Part shown: positions 29,461 to 39,530 of the stretch, in pieces | Layout: every line of letters begins with the position of its first letter | Numbering within the stretch: position 1 is the stretch's first letter | Assembly (NCBI RefSeq): GCF_001639285.1 | Contig: NZ_LWMW01000064.1 | Location: 1 to 62,737, forward strand | From: Methanobrevibacter cuticularis | GTDB lineage: Archaea; Methanobacteriota; Methanobacteria; Methanobacteriales; Methanobacteriaceae | Direction: 5' to 3' | DNA: 62,737 nucleotides | The notes under the pieces: model-generated | Database searches by the model: none | What the model saw: the letters and a program-made list of their open reading frames with translations, nothing else | What the model was told of the DNA's origin: nothing | Program-made: the position numbers and the translations under genes

Positions 29461-30756
29461 ATTAGTTTTAAAAAAATTATTTTGATGTCCTTATTTGTTT
29501 TGGCGATTATTGGGTTTTCTTCTAATATTGCATTTGCTCATGACCCTTTTCCACCAGAAATTAAGTTTGTATCTCCTATAGATGGATCCGATGCTACTAA
29601 TAATGTTAAAATTAAGGTTTCTATTAGGACACATACAGCTATAAATGGCGAGGGTGTAAAATTTGATATTTCAGGACCTAATAATTATAAAAAAACTCTT
29701 AAGGGTGAAAAATCTAGTGATACTACATGGGAATGTTATTGGGATACAAGTTCAGCACCAAATGGAAAATATTCTATAAAAGCTGAGGCACAAGATGATG
29801 ATTATCCTCAAGGGCCAGGTGTAAAAGTCATAAACATTAACTTAAACAATGTTAAAAAAGAGACAAAAATTCTTATCAATGATGTTAAAGCATTACAAGG
29901 CACTAATGTTAATGTAATAGCTACATTAAAGGATGGTTTTAATAAAATCATTACAAATAAAAAGATAGAATTCACAATCAATGGAAAAACATATTCTGCC
30001 ACAACTGATAGTAGTGGAGTAGCTAAAATCACTTTAAAAGGAGTAAAAGGAACTTATACAGTAAATGCCAAATTTTTAGGTGATAATAGCTATATGTCCT
30101 CTTCAAATAGTGGAAAATTGTATGTTACAAACAATGTTTACAGTTTAAAAGTATCTAACATCGATTCTGATAAAAATAAGATAGTACAACTTAAAACTAC
30201 TTTAACTTATAAAAATAAAAAGGTAGCTAATAAAAAAATTAAGTTTTATGTTAACAATGTTGTTGTTGGAACAGCTAAAACAAATAAATATGGTATCGCT
30301 GTATTGAAATATAGAACTAAATTAAATCATGGAAAATATACTGTTTTAGCTAAATATAGTGATAATGTGGTTAATATTGGTGTTTTAAAAGTTAAAAAGG
30401 CTAATGTTTATCTTCAAATTACTTCAAATAAAGCTAGACCAAAAGTTGGAAATACTATAACTATATTCTACAGAGTTAAGAATGATGGTCCAGATACTGC
30501 AAGTAATACAAAATTAACTTATAAGATACCTTCTAATCTTAAATATGTAAAAGCAGTAGGATCAGGAAGTAAAAAATATAATTCAAAAAGTAAAACTTTC
30601 ACATGGACTATCAGTAAAGCTAAAATTGGAACTACACTTTTAAAGTTAACATTCAAAACTAAAAAGTCTGGAAGAGCTTTATTAACCCCAAAAATTACAA
30701 CTGACACATATAACAAATATTCTTCAGGTAAAAAATTATATATAACTATTGTTTAG
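29461..30756 (+). CDS. Secreted Ig-like protein with ATT in start position
   Basis: The frame is open from ATT 29461, spaced seven bases after AAGGAGG. From there the protein has a perfect signal peptide (KKIILMSLFVLAIIG, cleavage after AFA). The next candidate starts are TTG 29482 and ATG 29485, which keep the hydrophobic core but drop the Lys pair. The mature part has an Ig-like domain (FVSPIDGSDATNNVKIKV), two Big-type domains (about 145-300), and a DUF11 domain (TIFYRVKNDGPDTASN, near 350) to the end. There is no membrane anchor. The ligand is unknown. Confidence 0.8.
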   Translation: MSFKKIILMSLFVLAIIGFSSNIAFAHDPFPPEIKFVSPIDGSDATNNVKIKVSIRTHTAINGEGVKFDISGPNNYKKTLKGEKSSDTTWECYWDTSSAPNGKYSIKAEAQDDDYPQGPGVKVININLNNVKKETKILINDVKALQGTNVNVIATLKDGFNKIITNKKIEFTINGKTYSATTDSSGVAKITLKGVKGTYTVNAKFLGDNSYMSSSNSGKLYVTNNVYSLKVSNIDSDKNKIVQLKTTLTYKNKKVANKKIKFYVNNVVVGTAKTNKYGIAVLKYRTKLNHGKYTVLAKYSDNVVNIGVLKVKKANVYLQITSNKARPKVGNTITIFYRVKNDGPDTASNTKLTYKIPSNLKYVKAVGSGSKKYNSKSKTFTWTISKAKIGTTLLKLTFKTKKSGRALLTPKITTDTYNKYSSGKKLYITIV

Positions 30757-30866
30757 AATATAGAAATTAACTAATTTTTAATTAATAATATATTCTATTA
30801 TTTTTTATTATAATTTGTATTATTACCAGTATAATAATCAGATAGCTTAAAATTAGATAGCTTAAA

Positions 30867-32427
30867 AGGCACTGTCTAAAATCCTGCTGATTTTTTTTTT
30901 GAAAATCTTAAATATTAGTTAAAAAGATGTTTTTGTTTTAATGATTTTTTTGGAAAAAAAGTTTATTATAGTTGGTGGTTATAATTTATTATTATGGCTA
31001 AAAACAAAAATAACCACCATTCTATGTTTTGTAGTGATAAAGTATTTAAGTTTTTCTTTGATAGTGAAAAAGGTAAAGTTTATTTAAGTGATGATATTTC
31101 ACCAGAATTTGTTTTATTAATGGATAATTTCATGAATGAGAAGTATGAAGTGGTTTATCTTAAGTTGATTGAGAAATGTCCTGTTTGTAACTCAAATTTA
31201 AGTAAAAATGGAACTGACAGGTTCTTATTGAATAAGAATAGGGAAATAAAGAAGCAAAAATATGTTTGCAAAGATAAAGAATGTCAAGAACACACACGAG
31301 CATGCTTAGACAAATTCATAGACAAAAATTGTAATTATACACAGGATTTAAGAGAATTTGGCTTAAATACAAGTTTAATTGATTATTGTTCCTATGATAA
31401 AAAATCAGATCTCATTGAACTATTAACAGGTGTATTAATACCTAGATCAACAGTATATTATCATGAAAAAGCTTTATCTGATGAATATTTGGATAAAAAA
31501 GAAAAAGAAATGACTGGCATGATTAAAGAGTTGGGAATCGAACCTGAAGGTGTTTATCATTATGATGAACAAGTATTATGGGTTAATACTGAAATAAAGT
31601 TACGAATGACCATATTATGTGCAACAACCAACTTAATAATCTGTGACGAAATTATAGACGGAAAAGATTTCGATAAAAGCACGATTAAAAAGTTTTTGAA
31701 AAAATCTTTAAAAGGTTTAAAGCTAAAAGCTATTGTTACTGATGGGTATCGGTCTTATCCTTCAATTATTAAAGCTTTAGGAGCCATACATCAAAAGTGT
31801 GTTTTCCACAAAATGCAAACACTCATGAAAAAAGTAATAAAAACCTTAAACAAACTAAACAGAAAAATAAAAAACAACACAGAGAAAATAGAAAAAAACA
31901 AGCTAAAAATCACAGAACTGAAAAGTAAAAACCATCACAAAAGAGGTAGAATAAGCTTAAAAGATAAAAAAAGGCAAAAATATAGTGGCAAAATAAAAAA
32001 ACTAGAAAAAGAAAACAGAACACTTCGAACTTCGATTCGTCAAAATAAATCAAAAATAGATGAAATCCAAAAATACACAGATAAAATATCCCTAATGTTC
32101 AAATCAAAAACTAAAGAAACCGTATTAAAAAGATTTAATAAATTAAAAGATAAAATAGAAGAATTACCTGAAGAAATCGCAACATTCATCGAAAAACTAT
32201 CAAAAGACATAAACAACACACTAAACCACATCAAAAACAACGATATACCAAATACTAATAATAAAATAGAAGGATACTTTAAAATAACACTTCCAAGATA
32301 CTTAAAAAGAACATTCAGAACAGAAAAAGGACTAAACACAAAACTCAGACTAAACAGAATACGATGGACAAAAAGAAATGTTATAAAAAATAAAATAAAA
32401 AAATCAGCAGGATTTTAGACAGAGCCT
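30867..32427 (+). mobile_element. Complete insertion sequence, 1561 bp
   Basis: The inverted ends match over more than 30 bases with one or two mismatches. The left end is AGGCACTGTCTAAAATCCTG then CTGATTTTTTT. The right end, read on the minus strand, is AGGCTCTGTCTAAAATCCTG then CTGATTTTTTT. A single intact transposase gene fills the inside. No obvious target duplication was seen. It lies between the surface-protein island and gadB, in noncoding DNA. Confidence 0.92.
30994..32418 (+). CDS. DDE transposase with N-terminal zinc finger
   Basis: A transposase of 474 residues. An N-terminal Cys4 finger (CPVC at 62-65, then C92 and C97) is followed by a helical DNA-binding part and the DDE core. 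Likely catalytic residues are D191 (YHYDEQ), D250 (IVTDGYRSY) and a glutamate near 426 (NNKIEGYF). The long insertion between the last two acids is a charged coiled-coil (about 275-365). The reading frame is intact and the inverted ends are good, so the element may still move. I did not assign an IS family. Confidence 0.9.
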   Translation: MAKNKNNHHSMFCSDKVFKFFFDSEKGKVYLSDDISPEFVLLMDNFMNEKYEVVYLKLIEKCPVCNSNLSKNGTDRFLLNKNREIKKQKYVCKDKECQEHTRACLDKFIDKNCNYTQDLREFGLNTSLIDYCSYDKKSDLIELLTGVLIPRSTVYYHEKALSDEYLDKKEKEMTGMIKELGIEPEGVYHYDEQVLWVNTEIKLRMTILCATTNLIICDEIIDGKDFDKSTIKKFLKKSLKGLKLKAIVTDGYRSYPSIIKALGAIHQKCVFHKMQTLMKKVIKTLNKLNRKIKNNTEKIEKNKLKITELKSKNHHKRGRISLKDKKRQKYSGKIKKLEKENRTLRTSIRQNKSKIDEIQKYTDKISLMFKSKTKETVLKRFNKLKDKIEELPEEIATFIEKLSKDINNTLNHIKNNDIPNTNNKIEGYFKITLPRYLKRTFRTEKGLNTKLRLNRIRWTKRNVIKNKIKKSAGF

Positions 32428-32517
32428 ATAATTAATATAATTATTTGAATATCATTATAATTTAATTATTATCTTAAACCATCATATATTAATTAAATTA
32501 TTAAGACATTTTTTATA

Positions 32518-32633
32518 ATATTATAAAATTAAAATATCAAAGATTTTCAAATATTATAAAATTAAAATATCAAAGATTTTCAAATATTATAAAATTAAAA
32601 TATCAAAGATTTTCAAATATTATAAAAATAAAA
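32518..32633. repeat. Minisatellite, 33-bp unit x3.5
   Basis: Units start ATATTATAAAATTAAAATAT at 32518, 32551, 32584 and 32617 (partial), directly upstream of gadB. The copies are identical. Confidence 0.95.
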
Positions 32634-32664
32634 TTTGTTTTATAGAATATGAAGGAATGATTAA

Positions 32665-34068
32665 ATGTTATCTAACAAAGTAAATTTGAATAAAGCTAAA
32701 AGAGAAGGAAAAAACACAACAACTTATGGAAGTAGATATTTTTCAGAACCAATTCCTAAATTTGAAATTCCAGAATCAGGAATGCCTCCACGAACAGCTT
32801 ATCGATTAATTAACGATGAACTGAACCTTGATGGAAATCCTAATCTTAATTTAGCTAGTTTTGTTACTACATGGATGGAACCTGAAGCAGATGTTCTAAT
32901 AGCTGAAAACAATGGTAAGAATTTCATTGATAATGATGAATATCCACAAACTGAAATTATTCAAAATAGAGTTGTTAACATGCTTGCAAGATTATTCAAT
33001 GCTCCTGGGGACTGTGATTTTGTTGGAACTAGTACAATAGGATCATCTGAGGCAATAATGCTTGGAATTCTTGCACACAAATGGGCATGGAGAGAGAACA
33101 GAAAGAAAAAAGGAATTAATACTCCTGAAACTCCAAATATAATTATGGGAGCAGATGTTCATGTTGTGTGGGAAAAATTCGCTAAATATTTTGATGTGGA
33201 ACTTCGAATGGTTCCTATGGAAAAAAATAATTATATTTTAACTGCAGATAAGGTTAAAGATAACATTGATGAAAATACAATAGCTATTGGTGTTATTCTG
33301 GGAACTACATTTACAGGACAAATTGATGAAATAGAAAAAATAAATGATCTTTTAGAAGAAGTCAAGGAGACAAAAGGGTGGGACATTCCAATTCATGTAG
33401 ATGGTGCAAGTGGAGGTTTTGTTGTTCCTTTTATTTATCCTAATTTTAAATGGGATTTTAGACTTTCACATGTCAGATCCATAAATGTTTCAGGTCATAA
33501 ATATGGGCTTGTTTATCCTGGTGTAGGATGGCTTATATTTAAAGACAAAAAATTTATTTCTGAGGATTTAATATTCCATGTAAACTATTTAGGAGGAGTT
33601 ATGCCAACTTTCAACCTTAACTTTTCAAAGGGAAGTAGTATGATATTAGCTCAATATTATAATCTTTTGAGGCTAGGAAAAGGTGGATATACTCAAATAA
33701 TGGAGAATTTAATAGAAATTACAAACTATCTTAGAAACAATCTTGAAGAAACAGATGTTTTTGAGCTATTGGGCAGCGACTTAAAGCTTCCTATAATAGC
33801 TATTAAGATTAAAGAAGAATTTAAAGATAATTTTACAGTATTTGACATATCTAGAAAACTTAGAGAAAAAGGGTGGCTTGTTCCAGCCTACACTCTCCCA
33901 GCTAATGATGAAGAAACAGCTGTTTTAAGAATAGTTGTTAAAGAAAATTTTAGCCGAGACATGGCAGATCTTCTAATGGAAGACATTTATGATGTATTTA
34001 GCTATTATAATAAGTTAAAAGATGAAGGAAATGATGATATTAAAGAGGATTCTATAAACATATTTTAA
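32665..34068 (+). CDS. gadB: Glutamate decarboxylase
   Basis: A PLP-dependent group II decarboxylase of 467 residues, nearly the length of E. coli GadB. Matching blocks are [26 protein letters not shown]-type [21 protein letters not shown] (D256) and [10 protein letters not shown] with the PLP lysine K279. The fold and spacing follow bacterial GadB rather than the archaeal MfnA tyrosine decarboxylase. It makes GABA and CO2 from glutamate and consumes a proton. No glutamate/GABA antiporter gene lies beside it. Acquisition from bacteria is likely (inference). Confidence 0.92.
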   Translation: MLSNKVNLNKAKREGKNTTTYGSRYFSEPIPKFEIPESGMPPRTAYRLINDELNLDGNPNLNLASFVTTWMEPEADVLIAENNGKNFIDNDEYPQTEIIQNRVVNMLARLFNAPGDCDFVGTSTIGSSEAIMLGILAHKWAWRENRKKKGINTPETPNIIMGADVHVVWEKFAKYFDVELRMVPMEKNNYILTADKVKDNIDENTIAIGVILGTTFTGQIDEIEKINDLLEEVKETKGWDIPIHVDGASGGFVVPFIYPNFKWDFRLSHVRSINVSGHKYGLVYPGVGWLIFKDKKFISEDLIFHVNYLGGVMPTFNLNFSKGSSMILAQYYNLLRLGKGGYTQIMENLIEITNYLRNNLEETDVFELLGSDLKLPIIAIKIKEEFKDNFTVFDISRKLREKGWLVPAYTLPANDEETAVLRIVVKENFSRDMADLLMEDIYDVFSYYNKLKDEGNDDIKEDSINIF

Positions 34069-34079
34069 TATTTATTTTT

Positions 34080-34219
34080 GAGAGTGTCCCATAATTACTT
34101 TTTCACTAAACAAATCTACAAACATTTGAAGAAATTATTAAGATAAATTAAACAAAAAAAGAAAATCTTGGTGATTTTTACAAATTTGTTCATGCAAAAC
34201 TTAATTATGGGACACTCTC
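34080..34219. mobile_element. MITE, 140 bp (copy 2)
   Basis: The ends are GAGAGTGTCCCATAATTA and its inverse, perfectly complementary at the outer 17 bases. It has the same length as the 6134 copy with about a dozen differences. The right end abuts the truncated HTH regulator frame at 34243. Confidence 0.88.
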
Positions 34220-34242
34220 ATTGTATGATTTTGAAGGCATAA

Positions 34243-34470
34243 CTGAACCAAAGCATAAATGAACCAAATTTAAAACTCATAAACATGATTAAAAACAACA
34301 AACCAAAAAGCATAAGTGAATTAGCTACTATGCTTAAAAAAGATCCAGGTAATGTAGCTAAACAAGTAAATAAATTAAAAGAAGATGGATTAATAGATTT
34401 AATAGAAGGGAAAATACATAATATGAAAACACCTGTTTTCAATTATGATAAAATAGAAATAGCTATTTAG
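34243..34470 (+). pseudogene. HTH regulator, N-terminally truncated (HVO_A0114-like)
   Basis: The frame gives a winged-helix C-terminal part: NEPNLKLINMIKNNKPKSIS, then ELATMLKKDPGNVAKQVNKL, then GLIDLIEG, and a tail FNYDKIEIAI. This pattern is that of the HVO_A0114 type of archaeal DNA-binding proteins, which are normally about 110-120 residues. The N-terminal 40 or so residues are missing where the MITE ends. Translation could start at ATG 34285 (61 residues), but no ribosome binding site is seen. Confidence 0.6.
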
Positions 34471-34928
34471 TGATTTCATTATTTTTCAAGAAATTCTAAC
34501 AGTTTATCTAATTGTTCATCACTTATTATAAGATAATTGATTATGTTATTTATTGTTTAATTCAATGAATTAATAAAACTAAATAATAGTACAGTTTTTT
34601 TTACTAAGTTTATGTATAATATCTTAATTGTGTTTTATCATTTTTTTATCATTAAATTCTAATTTTATTAATTATTATTCTTATATTTATTTTTATATTT
34701 TTTCATCGTTTTTCTTAAGATTTTTTTCTAATAGATTTTTTTTGTTTAAATAGTTATATATATTAATTATGAATTAATTAAATAATAATTAAATGTATTG
34801 TAGTTAATTATTGTAATCATAATATAGTATATTATAAAATATTATAAATTATTGATTAATAATAAAAATTGTAGCTTGTTTATTAGGTAATAACAAGATT
34901 TTTTTAGAATAATTATTAAGTGAACCTT
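34471..34928. other. Intergenic region, no gene seen
   Basis: AT-rich. TTTAAATAGTTATATATATT near 34743 could be a promoter, but it lies about 180 bases before argB. Confidence 0.45.
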
Positions 34929-35834
34929 ATGTCAAAAAAGATAGAAAATGACCCAGCTTCTGCTTCTATTTTAGTAGAAGCCTTGCCTTATATTAAAAGA
35001 TTCCATCATAAAAAGATAATGATAAAATATGGTGGCCATGCCATGATTGATGATGAAGCTATGTCCTTTACAGCTAGAGATACAGTTCTTCTTAAGTATG
35101 TAGGAATGGAACCTATTGTTGTTCATGGTGGGGGTCCTGAAATCACTCGTTCTATGAATAAAATGGGGAAACAGCCAAAATTCATCAAAGGACTCAGAGT
35201 TACTGATGAAGAAACCATGGAAATCGTTAAAATGGTTTTAGTTGGAAAAATAAACACTAATATAGTTTCTAAAATAGGATTTCATGGTGGAAAGGGGGTA
35301 GGTGTTTCTGGAAAAGATAGTGAACTTATTCTAGCTTCTAAAAAAGCTCCTCATAAAATACTAAATATAGTGACTGGTGAAGAGGAAGAAATAGATCTTG
35401 GCTTAGTTGGAGAAATAAGTTCTTTAAACACAGAGATAATTGAAATGTTCACAGATAATGACCATATTCCAGTAATATCTCCAATTGGAATTGATGAAAA
35501 GGGTGATACACTTAATCTCAATGCTGATACAGTAGCTGGGGAAATAGCTTCTGAAGTAATGGCTGAAAAGCTAATAATATTAACTGATGTTCCAGGTCTT
35601 TTAAAAGATCCTAATGATCCAAATAGCTTAATTAAAAAAATCAAAATTGATGAAGTGGATAATCTAATTGAAAAAGAGATAATAACTGGTGGAATGATTC
35701 CTAAGATAGAAACTTGTGTTAAAGCTATTGAAGGGGGAGTAAAATCTGTTCATATAATTGATGGGAGAGTTAAACACTCACTACTCCTTGAAATATTCAC
35801 AACAAGGGGTGTAGGAACAATGATAACTAAATAA
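34929..35834 (+). CDS. argB: Acetylglutamate kinase
   Basis: An amino-acid-kinase-fold enzyme that phosphorylates N-acetylglutamate in arginine synthesis. Visible blocks are [10 protein letters not shown] near 35, VVHGGGPEI near 70, [17 protein letters not shown] near 95, [12 protein letters not shown] near 200 and ILTDVPGLL near 220, with [10 protein letters not shown] at the effector/acetylglutamate site. Length is normal. The ATG at 34929 is preceded by AAGTGA; a GTG three codons earlier is possible. A minisatellite separates it from the convergent aksF gene. Confidence 0.94.
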   Translation: MSKKIENDPASASILVEALPYIKRFHHKKIMIKYGGHAMIDDEAMSFTARDTVLLKYVGMEPIVVHGGGPEITRSMNKMGKQPKFIKGLRVTDEETMEIVKMVLVGKINTNIVSKIGFHGGKGVGVSGKDSELILASKKAPHKILNIVTGEEEEIDLGLVGEISSLNTEIIEMFTDNDHIPVISPIGIDEKGDTLNLNADTVAGEIASEVMAEKLIILTDVPGLLKDPNDPNSLIKKIKIDEVDNLIEKEIITGGMIPKIETCVKAIEGGVKSVHIIDGRVKHSLLLEIFTTRGVGTMITK

Positions 35835-35887
35835 TTAAGTTATGTAATTTCATTTTATTAATGAATAATTAAATTTATTTGAATATT

Positions 35888-36060
35888 GATGTTATGAGAA
35901 TATAGTAATGATGTAGTATTGATATTATGAGAATATAGTAATGATGTAGTATTGATATTATGAGAATATGGTAATAATGTAGTATTGATGGTTATGATAA
36001 TATGGTAATGATGTAGTATTGATGATTATGAGAATATGGTAATGATGTAGTATTGATAGT
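35888..36060. repeat. Minisatellite, about 33-bp unit x5
   Basis: Repeats of TTATGAGAATATAGTAATGA followed by TGTAGTATTGAT lie between the convergent argB and aksF genes. Copies have a few substitutions (ATAG/ATGG). Confidence 0.92.
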
Positions 36061-36092
36061 TAGGAACTAATAATAAAGTAAAATTTCAATAT

Positions 36093-37100
36093 TTAGGTTT
36101 GTTTGTTTATTTCCTCAATAACTGCATTAGCTAAGTCCATTGTTTTAGCAGTTCCACCCAAATCAGGAGTAGCTATTTTTCTTGCTTTTAATACATTTTC
36201 AACGGCCGTAGTAATCTGATTAGCATAATAATTTTCATCAAGAAAATCTAACATCATAGCTGAAGATAATATCATAGCTATTGGATTTGAAATATTTTTC
36301 CCTGCTATATCTGGAGCTGAGCCATGAACTGGTTCAAATAGTCCATTATTATCTCCAATATTACCTGATGGTGCAAGACCTAATCCTCCCACAAGACCTG
36401 CGGCTTCATCAGACAATATATCTCCAAATAAATTAGTAGTTACAATGATATCAAAACTTCTTGGCTCTTTTATGAGGTACATAGCTACTGCATCAATATA
36501 AAGATCTTCAGATTTGATTTTTGGGTAACTTTTAGCTACATCATAAAAAGTTCTTTTAAACAGCCCATCAGTTTTCTTCAATACATTAGCCTTATGAACA
36601 CAGGTTACTTTGTTTCTTTCATCTGATATGGCTTTATCAAAAGCAAACCTAGCTATTCTTTCACTAGCTTTTTTGGTTATTATTCTCTCAGATATGGCTA
36701 TAGTTTCTTCTTTATCTCCATATGATTCTACTTGTGAATATAATCCTTCAGTATTTTCACGAACCACAAGAAAGTCTAAATCATTGTATAATGAATTAAT
36801 TCCTTCAAATGATTTAATAGGGCGCAAATTAGCAAATGCATCAAGTTCTTTTCTAAGAGTTATTATTGGACTTCTTTCTCCAGGTGTTGATGTAATAGCT
36901 CCAAAAAGAGTTGCTTGACTATTTTTTGCATTTTTTAGAGTTTCTTCCGGAATAGTATTTCCATTTTCTTGAAAATATCCATCTCCTGCTTCAGATTTTA
37001 TAAAATCAAAATTTAAATCTAATGCATCTAAAACAGCTATTCCAGCTTCCATTACTTCTTTTCCTATTCCATCTCCAGGAATTGTGGTGACTTTAATCAT
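36093..37100 (-). CDS. aksF: Homoisocitrate dehydrogenase family (AksF/LeuB-like)
   Basis: A beta-decarboxylating dehydrogenase of about 335 residues. Signature blocks are TIPGDGIGKEVM at the N-terminus, VVRENTEGLYSQVE near 115, CVHKANVLKKTDGLF near 170, TTNLFGDILSDEAAGLVGG near 225 and FEPVHGSAPDIAGK near 260. The segment AITSTPGERSPIITLRK resembles methanogen homoisocitrate dehydrogenase (coenzyme B synthesis) more than 3-isopropylmalate dehydrogenase, but LeuB activity is possible. I used the ATG at 37100; a TTG three codons earlier is in frame. Confidence 0.8.
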   Translation of the reverse strand: MIKVTTIPGDGIGKEVMEAGIAVLDALDLNFDFIKSEAGDGYFQENGNTIPEETLKNAKNSQATLFGAITSTPGERSPIITLRKELDAFANLRPIKSFEGINSLYNDLDFLVVRENTEGLYSQVESYGDKEETIAISERIITKKASERIARFAFDKAISDERNKVTCVHKANVLKKTDGLFKRTFYDVAKSYPKIKSEDLYIDAVAMYLIKEPRSFDIIVTTNLFGDILSDEAAGLVGGLGLAPSGNIGDNNGLFEPVHGSAPDIAGKNISNPIAMILSSAMMLDFLDENYYANQITTAVENVLKARKIATPDLGGTAKTMDLANAVIEEINKQT

Positions 37101-37289
37101 AGTAATCAAATTTATATGTCAAGTTAACAATACTTTTTTATTTTATTTGTTATAAATATAATTAATTACTTTCTATATTTAATTGTTAGTTCATATTATT
37201 AATTAGTATTAGCTTTATCTAATTTTTTCATTATTTCATTTTTCTTGAAGTTTTGTTTAATAGAATTGTTGATTCATTTACTATATATT

Positions 37290-37871
37290 CTATTCTTTCT
37301 CATCCTCTTTGAGCTTTTCAACTCTTAAAATACTATTATCTACAGCAGCAGCTATTGTATTCATTGAACTTTCAATACTATCTTCTTCTGAACCTAAAAA
37401 CTCAATATTTTGAATGTATCTTAAATCCATATCACATTCTTGAATATGATGTTCATTATAAATATCATCAAACTCGATTGTTATTCCATATCTTGGAAAA
37501 TTGGACCCAAATTTTTTTATATAATTGATTGGTACATCGAAAAAGGTAAATACCTCATAACCTGGTGGAAAATTAGAAAGCATGCTTTCAAATAGTGAAT
37601 CATAGTTATATCCCTTACTATTTTCAATTGGAGGGTTTGAATATATTTTCACATTCCTTGCTTCTGTATCACCAAAATTTTTTACTACTAGATACAATAT
37701 GTTGTTTTGTTCTTTGAAATATAACATCACATTTGCCTGATTTGTTTCTTTTCTAGTTCTAGTCATTTCATTAGCAGTTTTTTTTGTGAAAAAAGCTAAT
37801 ATAAAAGTCCCTATAGCTAAAGATGCAGTAGCAATAAATACTAATGTATCAATATCGTGTAAACTGATCAT
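37290..37871 (-). CDS. Membrane-anchored hypothetical protein
   Basis: A protein of 193 residues. One transmembrane helix (about 9-28, LVFIATASLAIGTFILAFF) is followed by a polar region. A beta-rich domain (about 45-140) with NILYLVVKNFGDTEARNVKI resembles the extracellular or cytosolic domains of many short archaeal membrane proteins. The C-terminus is acidic and likely coiled. I recognise no named family. It stands alone on the minus strand. Confidence 0.65.
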   Translation of the reverse strand: MISLHDIDTLVFIATASLAIGTFILAFFTKKTANEMTRTRKETNQANVMLYFKEQNNILYLVVKNFGDTEARNVKIYSNPPIENSKGYNYDSLFESMLSNFPPGYEVFTFFDVPINYIKKFGSNFPRYGITIEFDDIYNEHHIQECDMDLRYIQNIEFLGSEEDSIESSMNTIAAAVDNSILRVEKLKEDEKE

Positions 37872-38439
37872 GTTACTAATTCCTGTTTAATTGATTTTAA
37901 ATATTAATCGATTTTTTTATTTTAACTAAATATTTGTCTATGTTTTTTATTAAGCTCATAATTATTATTTAATTGGTATATATTTAATTATACCATTTAT
38001 TTCTATGATTTAATATATTAATTATCACTATAGTTATTTTTTATTTATTTAATTTAATAATTTTTAATATAATTATAACTATATATTTTGCATAAAAAAT
38101 TATAATTAAAACATGTATCATTACTAATTATTAATAACAATTAAATAGTTTTAAACGAAAAATTAATATTAAAAATTTTAACTCTTAATGTATTTTAGAA
38201 AAATATATATCTGTATTTATTGGATTGTTATTATTCTAAAACCATAGATTTATTAAGCTGTTTTAACAAAAGTTCACATATATTATATGTATCTAACTGG
38301 ATTGCATATATTATCTTTTTAGCTAATTATTAGATATTAATATTAATAAAGATTAATAGGACTCATAAAAGTTCACAAAATTTAATATTGAAATTAATAA
38401 TTAAATAACAAGTTATTATGAATTTAAGGAGATTATATC
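37872..38439. other. Intergenic region, no gene seen
   Basis: A very AT-rich divergent region between the membrane protein gene and the HEAT-repeat gene. AAGGAGAT before 38440 is the ribosome binding site. Nothing else is recognised. Confidence 0.5.
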
Positions 38440-38907
38440 ATGGAAAAAAGTATAGAGGAAATCATTAAAGATTTAGAGGATGAAGACGAATTTACTCAAG
38501 AAGAAGCTTGTGCATTACTTGAATCAAATGCAAAAGAATCTCTTGAGCCCCTCATTGAAGCATTATTAACTAATCGCAATAAGAATGTGAAAATATCTGC
38601 AGCTAAAATTTTAGGATTAATTGGAGATGAGCGAGCTATTGAACCTTTGATAACAACTCTTCGTGATAACAACAAACTTGTTAGAAGAGAAGCTTCTACT
38701 TCATTGAGTCAAATGGGAGAAAAAGCTATTGATCCTTTGATAAATATTTTGACAGATGATGATTGGAAAGTTAGAGGAGCGGCTGCTTGGGCATTAGGTG
38801 GAATAGGTAATGAAAGAGCTATTGACCCTTTAAACAAATTACTTGATGATGAAAGTGGGTTTGTTAATGCAGGGGCTAAATGGGCAATAGCTAATATAAA
38901 AAGTTAA
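38440..38907 (+). CDS. HEAT-repeat protein (PBS-lyase type)
   Basis: A 155-residue helical-repeat protein. At least four HEAT units of about 30 residues are visible, with ILGLIGDERAIEPLI, LSQMGEKAIDPLI, WALGGIGNERAIDPL and WAIANIKS as the recurring helix-B lines. Such PBS-lyase-type repeats are protein-interaction scaffolds. In archaea no lyase activity is implied. It has no membrane segment or partner gene. AAGGAGAT precedes the ATG. Confidence 0.88.
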   Translation: MEKSIEEIIKDLEDEDEFTQEEACALLESNAKESLEPLIEALLTNRNKNVKISAAKILGLIGDERAIEPLITTLRDNNKLVRREASTSLSQMGEKAIDPLINILTDDDWKVRGAAAWALGGIGNERAIDPLNKLLDDESGFVNAGAKWAIANIKS

Positions 38908-38990
38908 TTTACTTTTAATATCAAGTATTAATTACTTTAAAGAATTGAAATATAGTAAATCATCGTACTTCTTTTCATATTCTTTATTTT

Positions 38991-39098
38991 GAGTTTAGTT
39001 AATTTTTTATTTAGTTATTTAATTTTGGATTTAGTTAATTTTTTATTTAGTTATTTAATTTTGGATTTAGTTAATTTTTTATTTAGTTATTTAATTTT
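38991..39098. repeat. Minisatellite, 36-bp unit x3
   Basis: Units GAGTTTAGTTAATTTTTTAT and onward start at 38991, 39027 and 39063. The second and third begin GGATTTAG. Confidence 0.93.
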
Positions 39099-39449
39099 TT
39101 ATTTAGTTATATTTTATATTGGTCATCGGGAGATTATTAGTGTAAATATTAGTAGTATTTAGTGACACTCATTTTACTTAACTATTTGACAATTTTAAGT
39201 ACATAATTAACGATTTTCTATTAGAATTATTACAAGACCATTTAATATAACAACTAAGAAATTTTTGCATCATCAAGTATATATGAGTGATAATTTTTTA
39301 ATTAACTACTATCTAGCCATTATTCTATTATTTTTATTTTCTATTATTTTAGGGATTGTTTAATTTATTTTGTAAATTACCTTATTTTTTTAAACAATAG
39401 TTGTTAATAAGGGATAATTTCCTATGATTTATTAGAAAAAGCATTCTTT
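39099..39449. other. Intergenic region, no gene seen
   Basis: AT-rich DNA leading to the palindromic promoter at 39450. No coding sequence is accepted. Confidence 0.5.
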
Positions 39450-39478
39450 CGGAAATTGCTTTCCGGTACATTTATATA
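39450..39478 (+). promoter_or_regulatory. Palindromic operator abutting a TATA box
   Basis: CGGAAATTGCTTTCCG (39450-39465) has perfect 6-bp arms. TTTATATA follows at 39471. The arrangement copies that at 14102, with a different palindrome. The nearest gene on this strand, pdxT, starts 450 bases downstream. Either pdxT has a very long leader or an untranslated RNA starts here. Confidence 0.5.
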
Positions 39479-39530
39479 TTATAAAAACTTAATTAAACAT
39501 GTGAAAGAATTAAATACTATTTTTATAATT

